This document shows positions 20,359 through 29,601 of a stretch of 64,000 nt of DNA, piece after piece (position 1 is the stretch's first letter; each line of letters opens with the position of its first letter). The notes under the pieces are model-generated. The model searched no databases. It had not been told where the DNA came from and saw nothing but the letters and a program-made list of their open reading frames with translations. This DNA comes from Nocardiopsis coralli (lineage in GTDB: Bacteria; Actinomycetota; Actinomycetes; Streptosporangiales; Streptosporangiaceae), in assembly GCF_014892575.1 (NCBI RefSeq), contig NZ_JADBGI010000002.1, positions 124,001 to 188,000 on the forward strand, read 5' to 3'. Both the position numbers and the translations under genes were made by a program.

Positions 20359-22743
20359 TCAGATGGCCTCCTTGCGCTGAAGATGGGAGAAGGCCGCCCA
20401 CCCGGGCAGCACCGGGAGCCAGAAGGTGAGCAGGCGGAACAGCAGCACCGCGGGCAGGGCGACCGCGGCCGGCACCCCGGCCACGGCGGTGAGCCCGCCG
20501 ATGAGCGCGGCCTCCACGGCGCCGAGCCCGCCCGGTGTGGGCGCGGCCGAACCGATGGCGTTGCCGGCGAGGAAGACCACGGCGACGGCGACCAGGCCGA
20601 TCTCCTCCCCCGGGTGGGCGAAGGCCAGCACGGAGAAGTGCAGGCAGAGCACGAACCCGACGGTCAGCAGCAGCGTGCCGCCCAGTCCGAGGATCAGTCC
20701 GCTCGGGCTCTGCAGGGTGTCGAGCAGCCGCGGCAGGACCCCGCTGAGGTAGGGCCGCACCCGTTCGCCGACGGCCCTGCGCATGCGCGGCCGCAGCAGT
20801 ACGGCACCGATGGCGGCGGTGGCGGCCAGGCACAGCACGACCACCGTGGGCGAGGGTGTGAACCCGGTCCAGTAGGACGTCCCGGTCAGGTAGGCGCACA
20901 CCAGCAACAGGGGCACGTGCACGAGGAACCCCACGACCTGGCTCAGCCCGACGGCGGACAGCGCCAGGGACGCGGGCGCCCCGGCCTTGATGACAAAACG
21001 GGTGTTGATCGCGATGGACCCCAGCCCGGCAGGTGCGGCGATGCGCACGAAGGAGGCGGCGTACTGCACGGCCAGGGTCCGCCACCAGGGCAGGCGCAGG
21101 GGCACGAAGCCGATGAGGACCATGGCGGCGGCGACCATGCACACGGTCGCCATGGCCAGCGCGGCCGCGGCCCATCCCAGGTCCGCTCCGGCGATGGTGC
21201 TGAGGTCGACCCCGGTGAGCTGGTACAGCAGGACGAGCCCGACGGCGGTGGCCACGACGACGCTGACGACGGTGCGCGGGCGCATGCGTTCGAGGCGGGC
21301 CGGTGCGGCGGGCGCCTCGGGGGCCATGGCCACGATGTGGTCGCGCAGCCGGGCGAGCAGGCCGCGGTCGGAGCGCAGTCGGGCCCGCAGGGCGTAGGGC
21401 ATGCCGGCGGGTTGGAGGAAGGGCAGCAGGGCGGCGGTGTCGGTGACCCCGAGTGCGCGTACGGCGGCGTCGGCGGCGCGGTCGGACCCCATGCGCAGGG
21501 CGAGCAGGGTGACCAGTGCGGCGGCGTCGAGGGAGAGGCGCAGCTGGGGCGCGGCGATGGTGCCGCGGTCCACGCCGGTCAGGACGAGGTCGCCGTCGTC
21601 GGTGAGGCCGAGGGTGGAACCGCTGAGGTCGCCGTGGGCGATGCGGTGGCGCTGCAGGGTCTCCAGGAGGTTCCAGCAGCGGTCGGCGAGGTGGTCGGTG
21701 ATCTCGGCGTCGGGGAGGGCGTCGAGCGGGCGGGCGGCCACGACCTCCCGGATGAGCAGCACGGTTCCGGGGCCGATCTCGCCCACGCCCAGGACCCTGG
21801 GGGTGCGCACCCCGGCGCGGCGCACGGTGTGGCCCATGAGGGCGGCGTGCTCGGCTCGGCGGCGGACCCCGTAGAGCATGCGGGGGGCGACGGGGCCGCG
21901 CAGGAAGAGCAGGTCGCGCAGGCGCAGCCAGAACCCGGTGGTGTTCTCGGAGCTGAGCGCGGACAGTTCCACGCGGGCGCCGTCGGCCAGGTCGGCGAGG
22001 AACCGGGGGTTGCCGTCGTGGTCGTGTCCGGCGGGGGTGATGAGGTCGGCGGGCATCCCGAAGCGCACGAGCTCGCCGTGGGCGCGGGCGACCAGGTCGG
22101 TGGGTGCGCCGCTGGTGCCGACGGCGTACAGCGCCAGGAACCCGCAGGCGAAGCCGACCAGGACGGTGACCAGCAGCGCGAGGAAGCTGGTGACCCCGGC
22201 GAGGATGGCGCAGGCGGTGGCGGTGGCCGCGGCGCCCCAGAGCCAGGCGCGCACGCGCGGCAGCCCGGTCGGCAGGGTGCGGGCCACGGCGATGGCGGCG
22301 GCGACGTAACCGAGGCTGGCGCTGGTGAAGACGTCCCCGGGCGCCCCGGTGAGGGTGGGTTCGCCCGGGCCGACGAGGGTGGCCAGGGCGGCGTTGACCA
22401 GTGAGGCGAGCCCGTAGGCGGCGATCCCCGCGGTGGCCGCGCGGGTGAAGTCGCGCAGGCGGCGCAGGAAGAGGGCGCGCAGGGCGCTGACGCAGAAGAG
22501 GAGGATGATGAGCAGGTTCGCGCCCAGGGCCACCAGGAAGAGCAGGCTGGAGGGGACCAGGGCGCGCAGGCCGTCGGGGTCGGCGGCCTGTCCGGGGTCG
22601 GTGGCCAGGCGCACGGTGGCCAGAACGGCGGCCAGCAGCAGGAGTCCGGAGGCGCCCGCGAGGAGGTCGACGGGTCTGCGTGGCACGTGTGCGACCGGTG
22701 GGGTGTCCGGTGCCCCGGGTTCGGTGTGGGTTCGGGTTGTCAC
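20359..22743 (-). CDS. Multi-pass membrane protein: flippase-like (LPG-synthase TM family) with embedded kinase-like domain
   Basis: A roughly 794-residue protein. The N-terminal third has about six hydrophobic segments. A soluble middle section carries a degenerate kinase-type catalytic loop (RHRIAHGDLSGSTLGLTDDG) after a region of the aminoglycoside/RIO-kinase kind. The C-terminal third has seven or so membrane segments with AAPAGLGSIAINTRF and GSAAPTPGGLGAVEAAL, motifs of the lysylphosphatidylglycerol-synthase flippase family (UPF0104/AglD). The expected DFG is replaced by LTGVDRG, so kinase activity is doubtful. A lipid or lipid-linked substrate is inferred. The start is uncertain: GTG 22743 is used, and ATG 22782 is possible. 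Confidence 0.82.
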   Translation of the reverse strand: MTTRTHTEPGAPDTPPVAHVPRRPVDLLAGASGLLLLAAVLATVRLATDPGQAADPDGLRALVPSSLLFLVALGANLLIILLFCVSALRALFLRRLRDFTRAATAGIAAYGLASLVNAALATLVGPGEPTLTGAPGDVFTSASLGYVAAAIAVARTLPTGLPRVRAWLWGAAATATACAILAGVTSFLALLVTVLVGFACGFLALYAVGTSGAPTDLVARAHGELVRFGMPADLITPAGHDHDGNPRFLADLADGARVELSALSSENTTGFWLRLRDLLFLRGPVAPRMLYGVRRRAEHAALMGHTVRRAGVRTPRVLGVGEIGPGTVLLIREVVAARPLDALPDAEITDHLADRCWNLLETLQRHRIAHGDLSGSTLGLTDDGDLVLTGVDRGTIAAPQLRLSLDAAALVTLLALRMGSDRAADAAVRALGVTDTAALLPFLQPAGMPYALRARLRSDRGLLARLRDHIVAMAPEAPAAPARLERMRPRTVVSVVVATAVGLVLLYQLTGVDLSTIAGADLGWAAAALAMATVCMVAAAMVLIGFVPLRLPWWRTLAVQYAASFVRIAAPAGLGSIAINTRFVIKAGAPASLALSAVGLSQVVGFLVHVPLLLVCAYLTGTSYWTGFTPSPTVVVLCLAATAAIGAVLLRPRMRRAVGERVRPYLSGVLPRLLDTLQSPSGLILGLGGTLLLTVGFVLCLHFSVLAFAHPGEEIGLVAVAVVFLAGNAIGSAAPTPGGLGAVEAALIGGLTAVAGVPAAVALPAVLLFRLLTFWLPVLPGWAAFSHLQRKEAI

Positions 22744-22822
22744 GGGTCCCAGCCTGCCCGACCGGTGGGGTTTCGGGCACATGGGGCGGGGGTGTTTCGT
22801 ACGGCCCGTTGCCCGGCCACAG

Positions 22823-22853
22823 CACCGCCGCCGGAGGTCGTCCGGCGGCGGTG
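22823..22853 (-). terminator. Terminator after the zinc-free ribosomal protein operon
   Basis: CACCGCCGCCGGA (22823-22835) pairs perfectly with TCCGGCGGCGGTG (22841-22853) over 13 bp with a 5-base loop, 26 bases past the bL32 stop. Confidence 0.75.
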
Positions 22854-22878
22854 GGCAGGGGTGTGGCGTGCGCCCGGT

Positions 22879-23049
22879 TCAGGCCGGCGGGTCGATGAGG
22901 CCGCGCCGGTAGGCGGGGACGAGGTTGCGCGGAACGCGGTACTCGCGTCCCTGCAGGTGGACGGTGACCAGCTCGGGGCGCTGCGCCTTCCACTGGGAGC
23001 GGCGCGTGCGGGTGTTGGCGCGCGACATCTTGCGCTTGGGGACGGCCAC
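22879..23049 (-). CDS. rpmF: 50S ribosomal protein bL32, cysteine-free paralogue
   Basis: A 56-residue bL32. [20 protein letters not shown] is the universal N terminus. The zinc-binding cysteine pairs of the ordinary form are absent and replaced by a short tail ([17 protein letters not shown]). The GTG at 23049 is chosen because GAGAGGA lies 6 bases upstream and it gives the conserved N terminus. It is the last gene of a three-gene operon of zinc-free ribosomal proteins; such paralogues replace zinc-holding versions in zinc shortage. Confidence 0.93.
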   Translation of the reverse strand: MAVPKRKMSRANTRTRRSQWKAQRPELVTVHLQGREYRVPRNLVPAYRRGLIDPPA

Positions 23050-23125
23050 GGCGGTCCTCTCAGGGGTCGTTCGGGGGTCGTTCGGGGTTCGGTGGGGCGC
23101 GGTGGTGCCGCGCCCCGGCGGGTGG

Positions 23126-23374
23126 TTACCGCTGCTTCTGGTACCGGCGGTTGAAGCGCTCCACACGTCCGGCGGTGTCGACGACCCGCGCGGCACCCGT
23201 GTAGAAGGGGTGGCTGGCGCTGGAGATCTCGACGTCGATGACCGGGTAGGTCTGCCCGTCGGTCCATTCGACGGTGCGGTCGCTGGTGACGGTGGAGCGG
23301 GTCAGGACGGAAAAATCACCGGCCCGGTCGCGGAAGACGACGGGGCGGTACTCGGGGTGGATCCCCTGCTGCAT
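23126..23374 (-). CDS. rpmE2: 50S ribosomal protein bL31 type B (zinc-free)
   Basis: An 82-residue type B bL31. It has the signature [13 protein letters not shown], a longer middle and SHPFYTG near the C terminus, and no cysteine at all. Type B bL31 displaces the zinc-binding type A protein when Zur repression lifts. The ATG at 23374 lies 2 bases after the bL33 stop, showing co-transcription. Confidence 0.95.
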   Translation of the reverse strand: MQQGIHPEYRPVVFRDRAGDFSVLTRSTVTSDRTVEWTDGQTYPVIDVEISSASHPFYTGAARVVDTAGRVERFNRRYQKQR

Positions 23375-23376
23375 GT

Positions 23377-23541
23377 TCAGCGCTCCTCTCGGAACTCGAC
23401 GTGGCGGCGCACGACGGGGTCGTACTTCTTCAGGCGCAGGCGGTCGGGTGTGTTCCGGCGGCTCTTGCGGGTGACGTAGGTGTGGCCGGTCCCGGCGGTG
23501 GACCTGAGCTTGATGACGGGACGGGTCTCGCTGCGTGCCAT
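23377..23541 (-). CDS. rpmG: 50S ribosomal protein bL33, cysteine-free paralogue
   Basis: A 54-residue bL33 with [20 protein letters not shown] and the C-terminal [15 protein letters not shown]. The CxxC pairs that bind zinc in the other form are replaced, and no cysteine remains. A perfect AGGAGG lies 5 bases before the ATG. It is the first gene of the operon, with a Zur-like box 42 bases upstream. Confidence 0.95.
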   Translation of the reverse strand: MARSETRPVIKLRSTAGTGHTYVTRKSRRNTPDRLRLKKYDPVVRRHVEFREER

Positions 23542-23582
23542 GTGTGCCTCCTGGGTCTCGGTGTCCGACCCTTACAAGGATA

Positions 23583-23600
23583 CGATAACCGTTTTCATTC
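23583..23600 (-). promoter_or_regulatory. Zur-like zinc-uptake-regulator box
   Basis: On the minus strand the sequence AATGAAAACGGTTATCGT is a near palindrome (TGAAAAC facing GGTTATC). It resembles the TGAAAATGATTTTCA-type operators of actinobacterial Zur. It lies just upstream of three cysteine-free ribosomal protein genes, the standard targets of Zur. Binding is inferred. Confidence 0.8.
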
Positions 23601-23701
23601 CTAGTCCAGTCGCCGAGTTCGTTCGGCGACCCATGAGCCACACACCGTGACGACCCCCGGTCGGCCGGATCCCCGGAAGCCCGCTACGGCCGACAACAGC
23701 A

Positions 23702-23736
23702 GAGGGCGGGGCCACCGGATCGGCGGCCCCGCCCTC
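23702..23736 (-). terminator. Terminator after the peptide ABC transporter operon
   Basis: GAGGGCGGGGCC (23702-23713) pairs perfectly with GGCCCCGCCCTC (23725-23736) over 12 bp with an 11-base loop, 16 bases past the fused ATPase stop. On the minus strand it is followed by TGCTGTTGT. Confidence 0.75.
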
Positions 23737-23752
23737 GGGGGTGTGATTCGGG

Positions 23753-25549
23753 TCAGACCGTGGCCTGCTCCTGCGCGCGGCCCTGCACGCGCTCGGCCCG
23801 CAGGCGCCGGGACTCGTCGGCGTCCAGCACCGGGGCCGCCGCCAGCAGGGAACGGGTGTAGTCGCTCTGCGGGTTCTCGTAGACGGTGTCGCTGTCGCCC
23901 ATCTCCACGATCTCGCCCTTGCGCATGACCGCGACCCGGTCGCTGACCTGGCGCACCACAGCCAGGTCGTGGGCCACGAAGATGTAGGTCAGCCCGAAAT
24001 CGTCCTGCAGCTCCGACAGCAGGCGCAGCACCTGGTCCTGGGTGGACACGTCCAGGGCCGAGACCGGCTCGTCGCAGATGATCAGCTTCGGCTTGAGGAT
24101 CAGCGCCCGCGCGATCGCGATCCGCTGGCGCTGCCCGCCCGAGAACGCATGCGGGAACCGGTTGTAGTGCCCGGACTCCAACCCGACCCGTTCCAACAGC
24201 TCGCACACCTGGTTGCGGATCTCACCGCGGTTGCGCTCGCCCTGCACCCGCAGCGCCGTGCCGATCGCGTCGCCGACCGTGACACGGGGGTTGAGCGAGG
24301 AGTACGGGTTCTGGAAGACCATCTGGATGTCGCGCCGCAACGGCCGCAGCGCCCGCTCCGACAGATGGGTGATGTCGCGGCCCTCGAACTCCACCGTGCC
24401 CTCGGTCGGCTCCAACAGCCGCATCACCATCCGCGACAACGTGCTCTTGCCCGACCCCGACTCGCCCACCACACCGAGCGTCTGGCCCTTGTGCAGGTCG
24501 AAGCCGGCGCCCTTGACCGCCCAGAAGTCACTGGAACGCCCCCACAGACCACCGCGCACCTTGAACCGCTGCGACAGGTCGCGCACGCGCAGCAGCGGTG
24601 TGTCCCCGTCGGTCGTGCCCGAGGGGGTGAACGCGGCGAACTCACCCGGTTCGGTGATGCGCCCGGCGGCCTTGTCGCGCTCGACCCGGTCGGCGCGGTC
24701 CTGGGCGCGGCGCTGTGCTCGCGAGACCTCCACGCGCGGAACCGCGTCCAACAGCGCTCGCGTGTAGGCGTGCTCCGGCTCGGCAAGCACCCGGCGTACA
24801 TCGCCGCGCTCGACCGCCTCGCCGTGGCGCATCACCACGACCTCGTCCACCGAACCGGCCACCACCGCCAGGTCGTGCGAAACGAGAATGAGCGCCATCC
24901 CGAGGTCGCGGCGGAGCTCGTCGAGCAGGTCGAGCACCTGGGCCTGGACCGTCACGTCCAGAGCCGTGGTCGGCTCGTCGGCGAGCAACACCTTCGGATC
25001 GCACATGAGCCCCATCGCGATCACCACACGCTGGCGCATACCCCCCGAGAACTCGTGCGGGTAGGAGTTGATGCGCTTGGCCGGCTCCGGGATCCCCACC
25101 CGCTCCAACGACTCGATCGCACGGGCGCGGGCTGTGGCCCGGCCCGCCTTGGGGTGATGGACCCGGTAGGCCTCGACGAGCTGGTTGCCGATCGTGTACT
25201 GCGGGTGCAGGGACTGCATCGGGTCCTGGAAGACCATCGCGATGTCGTTGCCCCGCATCGCCCGCAACTGCTTGTCGCTGGCGGCGTTGACGTCCTGGCC
25301 CGCGACCTCGACGGAACCGGAGATCCGCGCCCGACTGCCGCGGTGCAGACCCATCAGCGCCAGCGAGGTCACGCTCTTGCCCGACCCCGACTCCCCCACG
25401 ATGCCGAGGGCTCCCCCGGCGGGCAGCTCGAAGGAGAGCCCCTTGACCGCGTGGACGTCGTCGGCGTCCATGATCGGGAAGCTCACCCGCAGGTCGTCCA
25501 CGCGCACGACGGCGTCTGGGGCGGTCGCTGCCGGTCCGGTCGAGGCCAT
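23753..25549 (-). CDS. Fused dipeptide/oligopeptide ABC transporter ATP-binding protein (DppD-DppF)
   Basis: 598 residues holding two complete ATPase domains in one chain. Domain 1 has GIVGESGSGKSVTS and FSGGMRQRVVIA; domain 2 has GVVGESGSGKSTLS and FSGGQRQRIAIA. A linker near the middle resembles the peptide-transporter C-terminal extension. Each domain is the length of a single DppD or DppF. The pair powers uptake of peptides (or nickel or other small ligands) through the two permeases upstream. The ATG at 25549 has GAAGGAAA 7 bases upstream. It is the last gene of the operon, after permease C, binding protein and permease B. Confidence 0.93.
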   Translation of the reverse strand: MASTGPAATAPDAVVRVDDLRVSFPIMDADDVHAVKGLSFELPAGGALGIVGESGSGKSVTSLALMGLHRGSRARISGSVEVAGQDVNAASDKQLRAMRGNDIAMVFQDPMQSLHPQYTIGNQLVEAYRVHHPKAGRATARARAIESLERVGIPEPAKRINSYPHEFSGGMRQRVVIAMGLMCDPKVLLADEPTTALDVTVQAQVLDLLDELRRDLGMALILVSHDLAVVAGSVDEVVVMRHGEAVERGDVRRVLAEPEHAYTRALLDAVPRVEVSRAQRRAQDRADRVERDKAAGRITEPGEFAAFTPSGTTDGDTPLLRVRDLSQRFKVRGGLWGRSSDFWAVKGAGFDLHKGQTLGVVGESGSGKSTLSRMVMRLLEPTEGTVEFEGRDITHLSERALRPLRRDIQMVFQNPYSSLNPRVTVGDAIGTALRVQGERNRGEIRNQVCELLERVGLESGHYNRFPHAFSGGQRQRIAIARALILKPKLIICDEPVSALDVSTQDQVLRLLSELQDDFGLTYIFVAHDLAVVRQVSDRVAVMRKGEIVEMGDSDTVYENPQSDYTRSLLAAAPVLDADESRRLRAERVQGRAQEQATV

Positions 25550-25637
25550 GTCAGGTTTCCTTCGTTCGAGGCGGGAGATCGGGGGCCGGGGCAGGGGTCC
25601 CGGCCGGTGGGTGCGGTGCGGCGTCACGCGCCCGCGG

Positions 25638-26651
25638 TCAGGCGTTGATGCGCACGCGCGGGTCGACGATCGGGTAGAGCAGGTCGACGACCAGGTTGCA
25701 GAGCACGACGAAGACCGCGCCGAGCAGCGTCACGCCGATGACCACGGGCAGGTCGTTGCTGATGATGGCGTCGATGGCGTAGGCACCCACACCGTTGAGG
25801 GAGAAGACCTTCTCGGTGAGGATCGCGCCGCCCATGACCAGGCCGATGTCCAGGCCCAGGATGGTCACGATCGGGGTGAGCGTGGGGCGCAGCGCGTGCT
25901 TGAAGATGACCTTGCGTTCACTCAGCCCCTTGGCGCGCGCGGTGCGGATGTAGTCCTCGTTGAGCGTCTCGAGCATGCCCGCCCTGGTCTGGCGCGCGTA
26001 CTGGGCCGCGTGCAGGAACGCCAGGGTGATCCAGGGCAGCAGCATCACCTGGAACCACGAGACGGGGTCCTCGGTGAGGGGCACGTAGCGCGAGACGGGG
26101 AACAGGCCCCACTGGTGCACCAGGAAGGCCAACGCCAGCAGACCCGTGAAGTAGATGGGCATGGACACGCCCACCAGCGCGGTGGACATGGCGATGCGGT
26201 CGAAGACGCTGCCCTTCTTGACGGCGGAGACCACACCGACGGTCACACCGCCGATGACCCAGATGACGGCCGCGCCCGCGGCCAGGGACATCGTGACGGG
26301 CAGCCGGTCCAGGATCTGCGGCAGGACCGGGGAGTTGGTGATGAAGGAGTAACCCAGGCAGGGCGCCGCGCACTCGACCGTCTCCCGGCCGAAGGTGAAC
26401 TCCTGGCCGAACAGGAGGCCGCGCACGAACTCGACGAACTGCACGGCCACCGGCTGGTCCAGACCGAGCCGGTCGACGGTGGCCGCGAGCGCCTCCGGGG
26501 TCGGGGCACGGCCCACGTACATGGCGGCCATGCCCTGCGGGGTGACGCCCGCCCACCGGGGCAGGACGTAGAAGATCCAGAAGGTCACCATCGTGACGAC
26601 GGCGAGCAGCAGCAGCCCCGCTCCGAGGCGCCGGAGGATGTAGGTCAGCAT
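25638..26651 (-). CDS. Peptide ABC transporter permease, DppB type
   Basis: A 337-residue inner-membrane protein with six hydrophobic segments, starting MLTYILRRLGAGLLLLAVVT. The conserved cytoplasmic EAA-like loop (YIRTARAKGLSERKVIFKHALR) binds the ATPase. A long external loop between the first two segments is typical of DppB/OppB. It lies 87 bases after the binding-protein stop. Confidence 0.92.
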   Translation of the reverse strand: MLTYILRRLGAGLLLLAVVTMVTFWIFYVLPRWAGVTPQGMAAMYVGRAPTPEALAATVDRLGLDQPVAVQFVEFVRGLLFGQEFTFGRETVECAAPCLGYSFITNSPVLPQILDRLPVTMSLAAGAAVIWVIGGVTVGVVSAVKKGSVFDRIAMSTALVGVSMPIYFTGLLALAFLVHQWGLFPVSRYVPLTEDPVSWFQVMLLPWITLAFLHAAQYARQTRAGMLETLNEDYIRTARAKGLSERKVIFKHALRPTLTPIVTILGLDIGLVMGGAILTEKVFSLNGVGAYAIDAIISNDLPVVIGVTLLGAVFVVLCNLVVDLLYPIVDPRVRINA

Positions 26652-26738
26652 CGCGGACGGCGGCGGGGTACCCGCGGGGGCGAGCCCGTGGGCCCCGCCG
26701 CCTTCACCTGCCTTCTCGTATCAGTTCAGGCGGTAGGG

Positions 26739-28484
26739 CTACTGGTCCCGGTCCACGCCCAGGGCCATGAAGTCGTAGCCCATGAACGCGGGGTGGAAGT
26801 AGACGTTGGTGAGGTCGTCGGGCCGGTAGAACAGCGACCGGTCGAAGACGGCGGGCAGGATCGCGGCGTTCTCCATGACCAGCTTCTCGATCTGGCCGTA
26901 GAGGTCGGCGCGCTCGTCCGGGTCCTCGGTGGTCAGGGACTGGTCCCACAGCTCGTTGATCTCGGGGTCGTCGAGCTCGGCGGTGTTGTAGTTGCCGGTC
27001 TCCTGGATGTTCTCGCCGTGGGTGATGGCGGAGGCGAAGCCGTAACCGGTGGGCCAGTCGGCGCCCCAGCCGGAGACGCTCAGGCCGATCTCGTTGTCGC
27101 GCACGAAGTCCTGCGAGCCGGCGTACTGGCCGAAGAACTGGGCGGCCGGGTACTGCTCGATGTCGACCTCGATGCCGACGCGGGCCAGGGACTCCTGGAG
27201 GGCCTCGGCGGTGTCGATGTCGCGCTCGCTGGTGTCGCGGACGGCGATGGTGGTGCTGAAGCCGTCCTCCTCACCGCAGTCCTCGAGCTTGGCCTCGGCG
27301 GCCTCGAGGTCGCCGGTGCCGTCCTCGGACGGGTAGAGGTCCAGGTCGGTGTCGGCGCCGGCCAGGTCGGGCAGGAGCAGGCTGGTGGCGATGTCGCCGC
27401 CCATGTCGCCGCCCCAGGCGCGGTGCATGCTCTCGCGGTCGGCCGCGTACATGATGGCCTGGCGGCACGCGAGGTCGTCGATGATCGGGGCGTGGATGTT
27501 GACGTAGCGCAGCGACCCGGCGATGGGGTTGTCCAGGTTGTCCTGGACGGACTCGTCGTCGACGAGGCGGCCGTACATGGAGGTGCCGACACCGTTGGAC
27601 TCCAGGTCCACGTCGAGCTCACCGTTGGTCAGGCGCTCGTCGACCTCGTCCTTGCTGACGCCGAGCTCGACCTCGATGCGGTCGGGCAGGGCGGGGCGGA
27701 TCGGGTCGGTCTCGGGGTCCCACTCCTCGTTGCGCTCCAGGTTCAGGCCCACACCGGGCTCGTAGGAGCCGTCGAACTTGTAGGGGCCGGAGGAGAGCAC
27801 GTTCTCGCTGTAGAGCTCGCCGCGGTCGGCCTCGGGCGGCACGGGGGCGGTCTGCAGCTGCGTGAGGATGTAGGGGAACTCCGAGAAGGAGTCCTCGAGG
27901 TGGAAGAGCAGGGTGTGGTCGTCCGGCGTCTCGATGGAGTCGAAGCCCTCGAGCGGGTCGGCGCCGTTCTCGTAGACGTCGATGTCGTCCTGGTCGAGGA
28001 ACTGGGCGAAGAAGTCCGGGCCGTGCGAGAGGGTGCCGCCGCCGAAGTTGGAGCGTGCGATGGCGTACTTGATGTGCTCGGCGACGATCTCGGTGCCGTC
28101 CTCGTAGGTGAGGCCGTCCTGGATCTCGATCGTCCACTCGGTGAAGTCGTCGTTGGGCTCGGGCAGGTCGACGGCGAGGTCGGTCACCAGTTCGTTGCCG
28201 GCCTCACCCGGCTCGGGGCTGAAGTCGAGCAGCGTCCGGGCGAAGTAGCGGGAGAAGTTCCAGCTGAAGGCGTAGTAGGTGTCGCCCGGGTCCGTGGAGT
28301 CGAAGTCCGCGGCCATGGCGTAGCGCAGGGTGCCGCCCTGCTCCTCGGAGGGGTTGACGACCTCCGTCGAGCCCAGGTCGAAGCCGCCTTCGTTGTCGCC
28401 GCTCTCGGTGGCGGCGCCGCAGGCGCTCAGGAACAGGGATGCCGCCGCGCCGACCGCGACGAATCCGAGGGTGCGTTTCCTCAT
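26739..28484 (-). CDS. Peptide ABC transporter substrate-binding lipoprotein (SBP family 5)
   Basis: A 581-residue extracellular binding protein. The N terminus MRKRTLGFVAVGAAASLFLS ends in the lipobox LSAC, with Cys22 as the lipidation site. The body has the family 5 solute-binding pattern, for example TEWTIEIQDGLTYEDG and YADREMHRAWGG-like blocks through the middle. The ATG at 28484 is preceded by GAGAGG. It sits between the two permease genes, an unusual but not rare order. Substrate is not evident; peptides are the default. Confidence 0.92.
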   Translation of the reverse strand: MRKRTLGFVAVGAAASLFLSACGAATESGDNEGGFDLGSTEVVNPSEEQGGTLRYAMAADFDSTDPGDTYYAFSWNFSRYFARTLLDFSPEPGEAGNELVTDLAVDLPEPNDDFTEWTIEIQDGLTYEDGTEIVAEHIKYAIARSNFGGGTLSHGPDFFAQFLDQDDIDVYENGADPLEGFDSIETPDDHTLLFHLEDSFSEFPYILTQLQTAPVPPEADRGELYSENVLSSGPYKFDGSYEPGVGLNLERNEEWDPETDPIRPALPDRIEVELGVSKDEVDERLTNGELDVDLESNGVGTSMYGRLVDDESVQDNLDNPIAGSLRYVNIHAPIIDDLACRQAIMYAADRESMHRAWGGDMGGDIATSLLLPDLAGADTDLDLYPSEDGTGDLEAAEAKLEDCGEEDGFSTTIAVRDTSERDIDTAEALQESLARVGIEVDIEQYPAAQFFGQYAGSQDFVRDNEIGLSVSGWGADWPTGYGFASAITHGENIQETGNYNTAELDDPEINELWDQSLTTEDPDERADLYGQIEKLVMENAAILPAVFDRSLFYRPDDLTNVYFHPAFMGYDFMALGVDRDQ

Positions 28485-28554
28485 CGGGGAACTGCCTCTC
28501 TCTGAACAGGGGATGTGATGGCCTGGACCGGACTCGGCCCGGAGGGGGTCGGCG

Positions 28555-29601
28555 TCAGTCCGAGGTCTTGGGGTCGAAGGCGTCGCGGAGGCCGTCACCG
28601 AAGAGGTTGAACGCCAGGACGGTGACGAAGATGGCCAGGCCGGGGATGATGATGAAGTACGGGGCCTGCTGGTAGAGCGGCACCGCTTCGGCGAGCATCT
28701 TGCCCCAGCTGGGCGTGGGCGGGTTGATCCCGACCCCGAGGAAGCTCAGCGCGGCCTCGAAGAGGATGTTGGTGGGGATCAGCAGCGTCGAGTAGACGAT
28801 GATCGGCGTCACCAGGTTGGGCAGGATCTCGCGCACGAGGATGTGGGTGTTGCTCGCGCCCAGGCTGCGGGAGGCCTCGACGAACTCGCGCTCGCGCAGC
28901 GACAGCGTCTGGCCGCGCACGATGCGTGCGATGTAGGGCCAGTTGAAGAACCCGATGATGAAGACGATGACCCCGATGCGCAGCCCGTTGCCCTCCAGGC
29001 CGAAGACGCCGTCGGGGATGACGCCGACCAGGGCGATCGCGAACAGCATCAGCGGGAAGGCCAGGAAGATGTCCATGGCGCGGCTGATGACGGTGTCGAC
29101 CCAGCCGCCGACGTAGCCGGCGATGATGCCCATGACGGTGCCCAGGGCCACGCACACCAGGGTGGACAGGAACGCCACGAGCAGGGAGATCTGCGCGCCG
29201 TAGAGGATGCGGCTGAACAGGTCGCGACCGGTGGTGGGTTCCACGCCGAGCAGGTGCTGCCCGCTCATGGCGCCCCAGGGGTCGGTGCCGAGCTCGGGGT
29301 TGTCGGGGTCGACGTAGGGCACGCGGCGGACCGGGTCGATGAGGTCCTGGTGGAACTGGGTGGGCGGGTGCCCGAACCACTTGACCAGCAGGGGCGCCAG
29401 GAGCGCGGCGAGGATGAGCAGCACGACCACGGCGCCGGAGACCATCGCGACCTTGTCGCGGCGCAGGCGCTGCCAGGCGATCTGCTTCAGGGACCAGGTG
29501 TCCGGGCCGCCGCGTTGCGGGGAGGCCTTCGCGCCGGGGTCGGCACCGGCGGGGCTGTCGGACTGCTCCGCCGGCTCAGGGGCACGTGAGCGCGCGCTCA
29601 T
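28555..29601 (-). CDS. Peptide ABC transporter permease, DppC type
   Basis: A 348-residue permease. A hydrophilic N-terminal stretch precedes the first membrane segment (VAMVSGAVVVLLILAALLAP), and five more follow. The EAA loop REREFVEASRSLGASNTHIL is clear, and GINPPTPSWGKML is the DppC/OppC hallmark. The ATG at 29601 is chosen because GGAGAG lies upstream; a GTG at 29619 is the alternative. It is the first gene of the importer operon. Confidence 0.92.
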   Translation of the reverse strand: MSARSRAPEPAEQSDSPAGADPGAKASPQRGGPDTWSLKQIAWQRLRRDKVAMVSGAVVVLLILAALLAPLLVKWFGHPPTQFHQDLIDPVRRVPYVDPDNPELGTDPWGAMSGQHLLGVEPTTGRDLFSRILYGAQISLLVAFLSTLVCVALGTVMGIIAGYVGGWVDTVISRAMDIFLAFPLMLFAIALVGVIPDGVFGLEGNGLRIGVIVFIIGFFNWPYIARIVRGQTLSLREREFVEASRSLGASNTHILVREILPNLVTPIIVYSTLLIPTNILFEAALSFLGVGINPPTPSWGKMLAEAVPLYQQAPYFIIIPGLAIFVTVLAFNLFGDGLRDAFDPKTSD

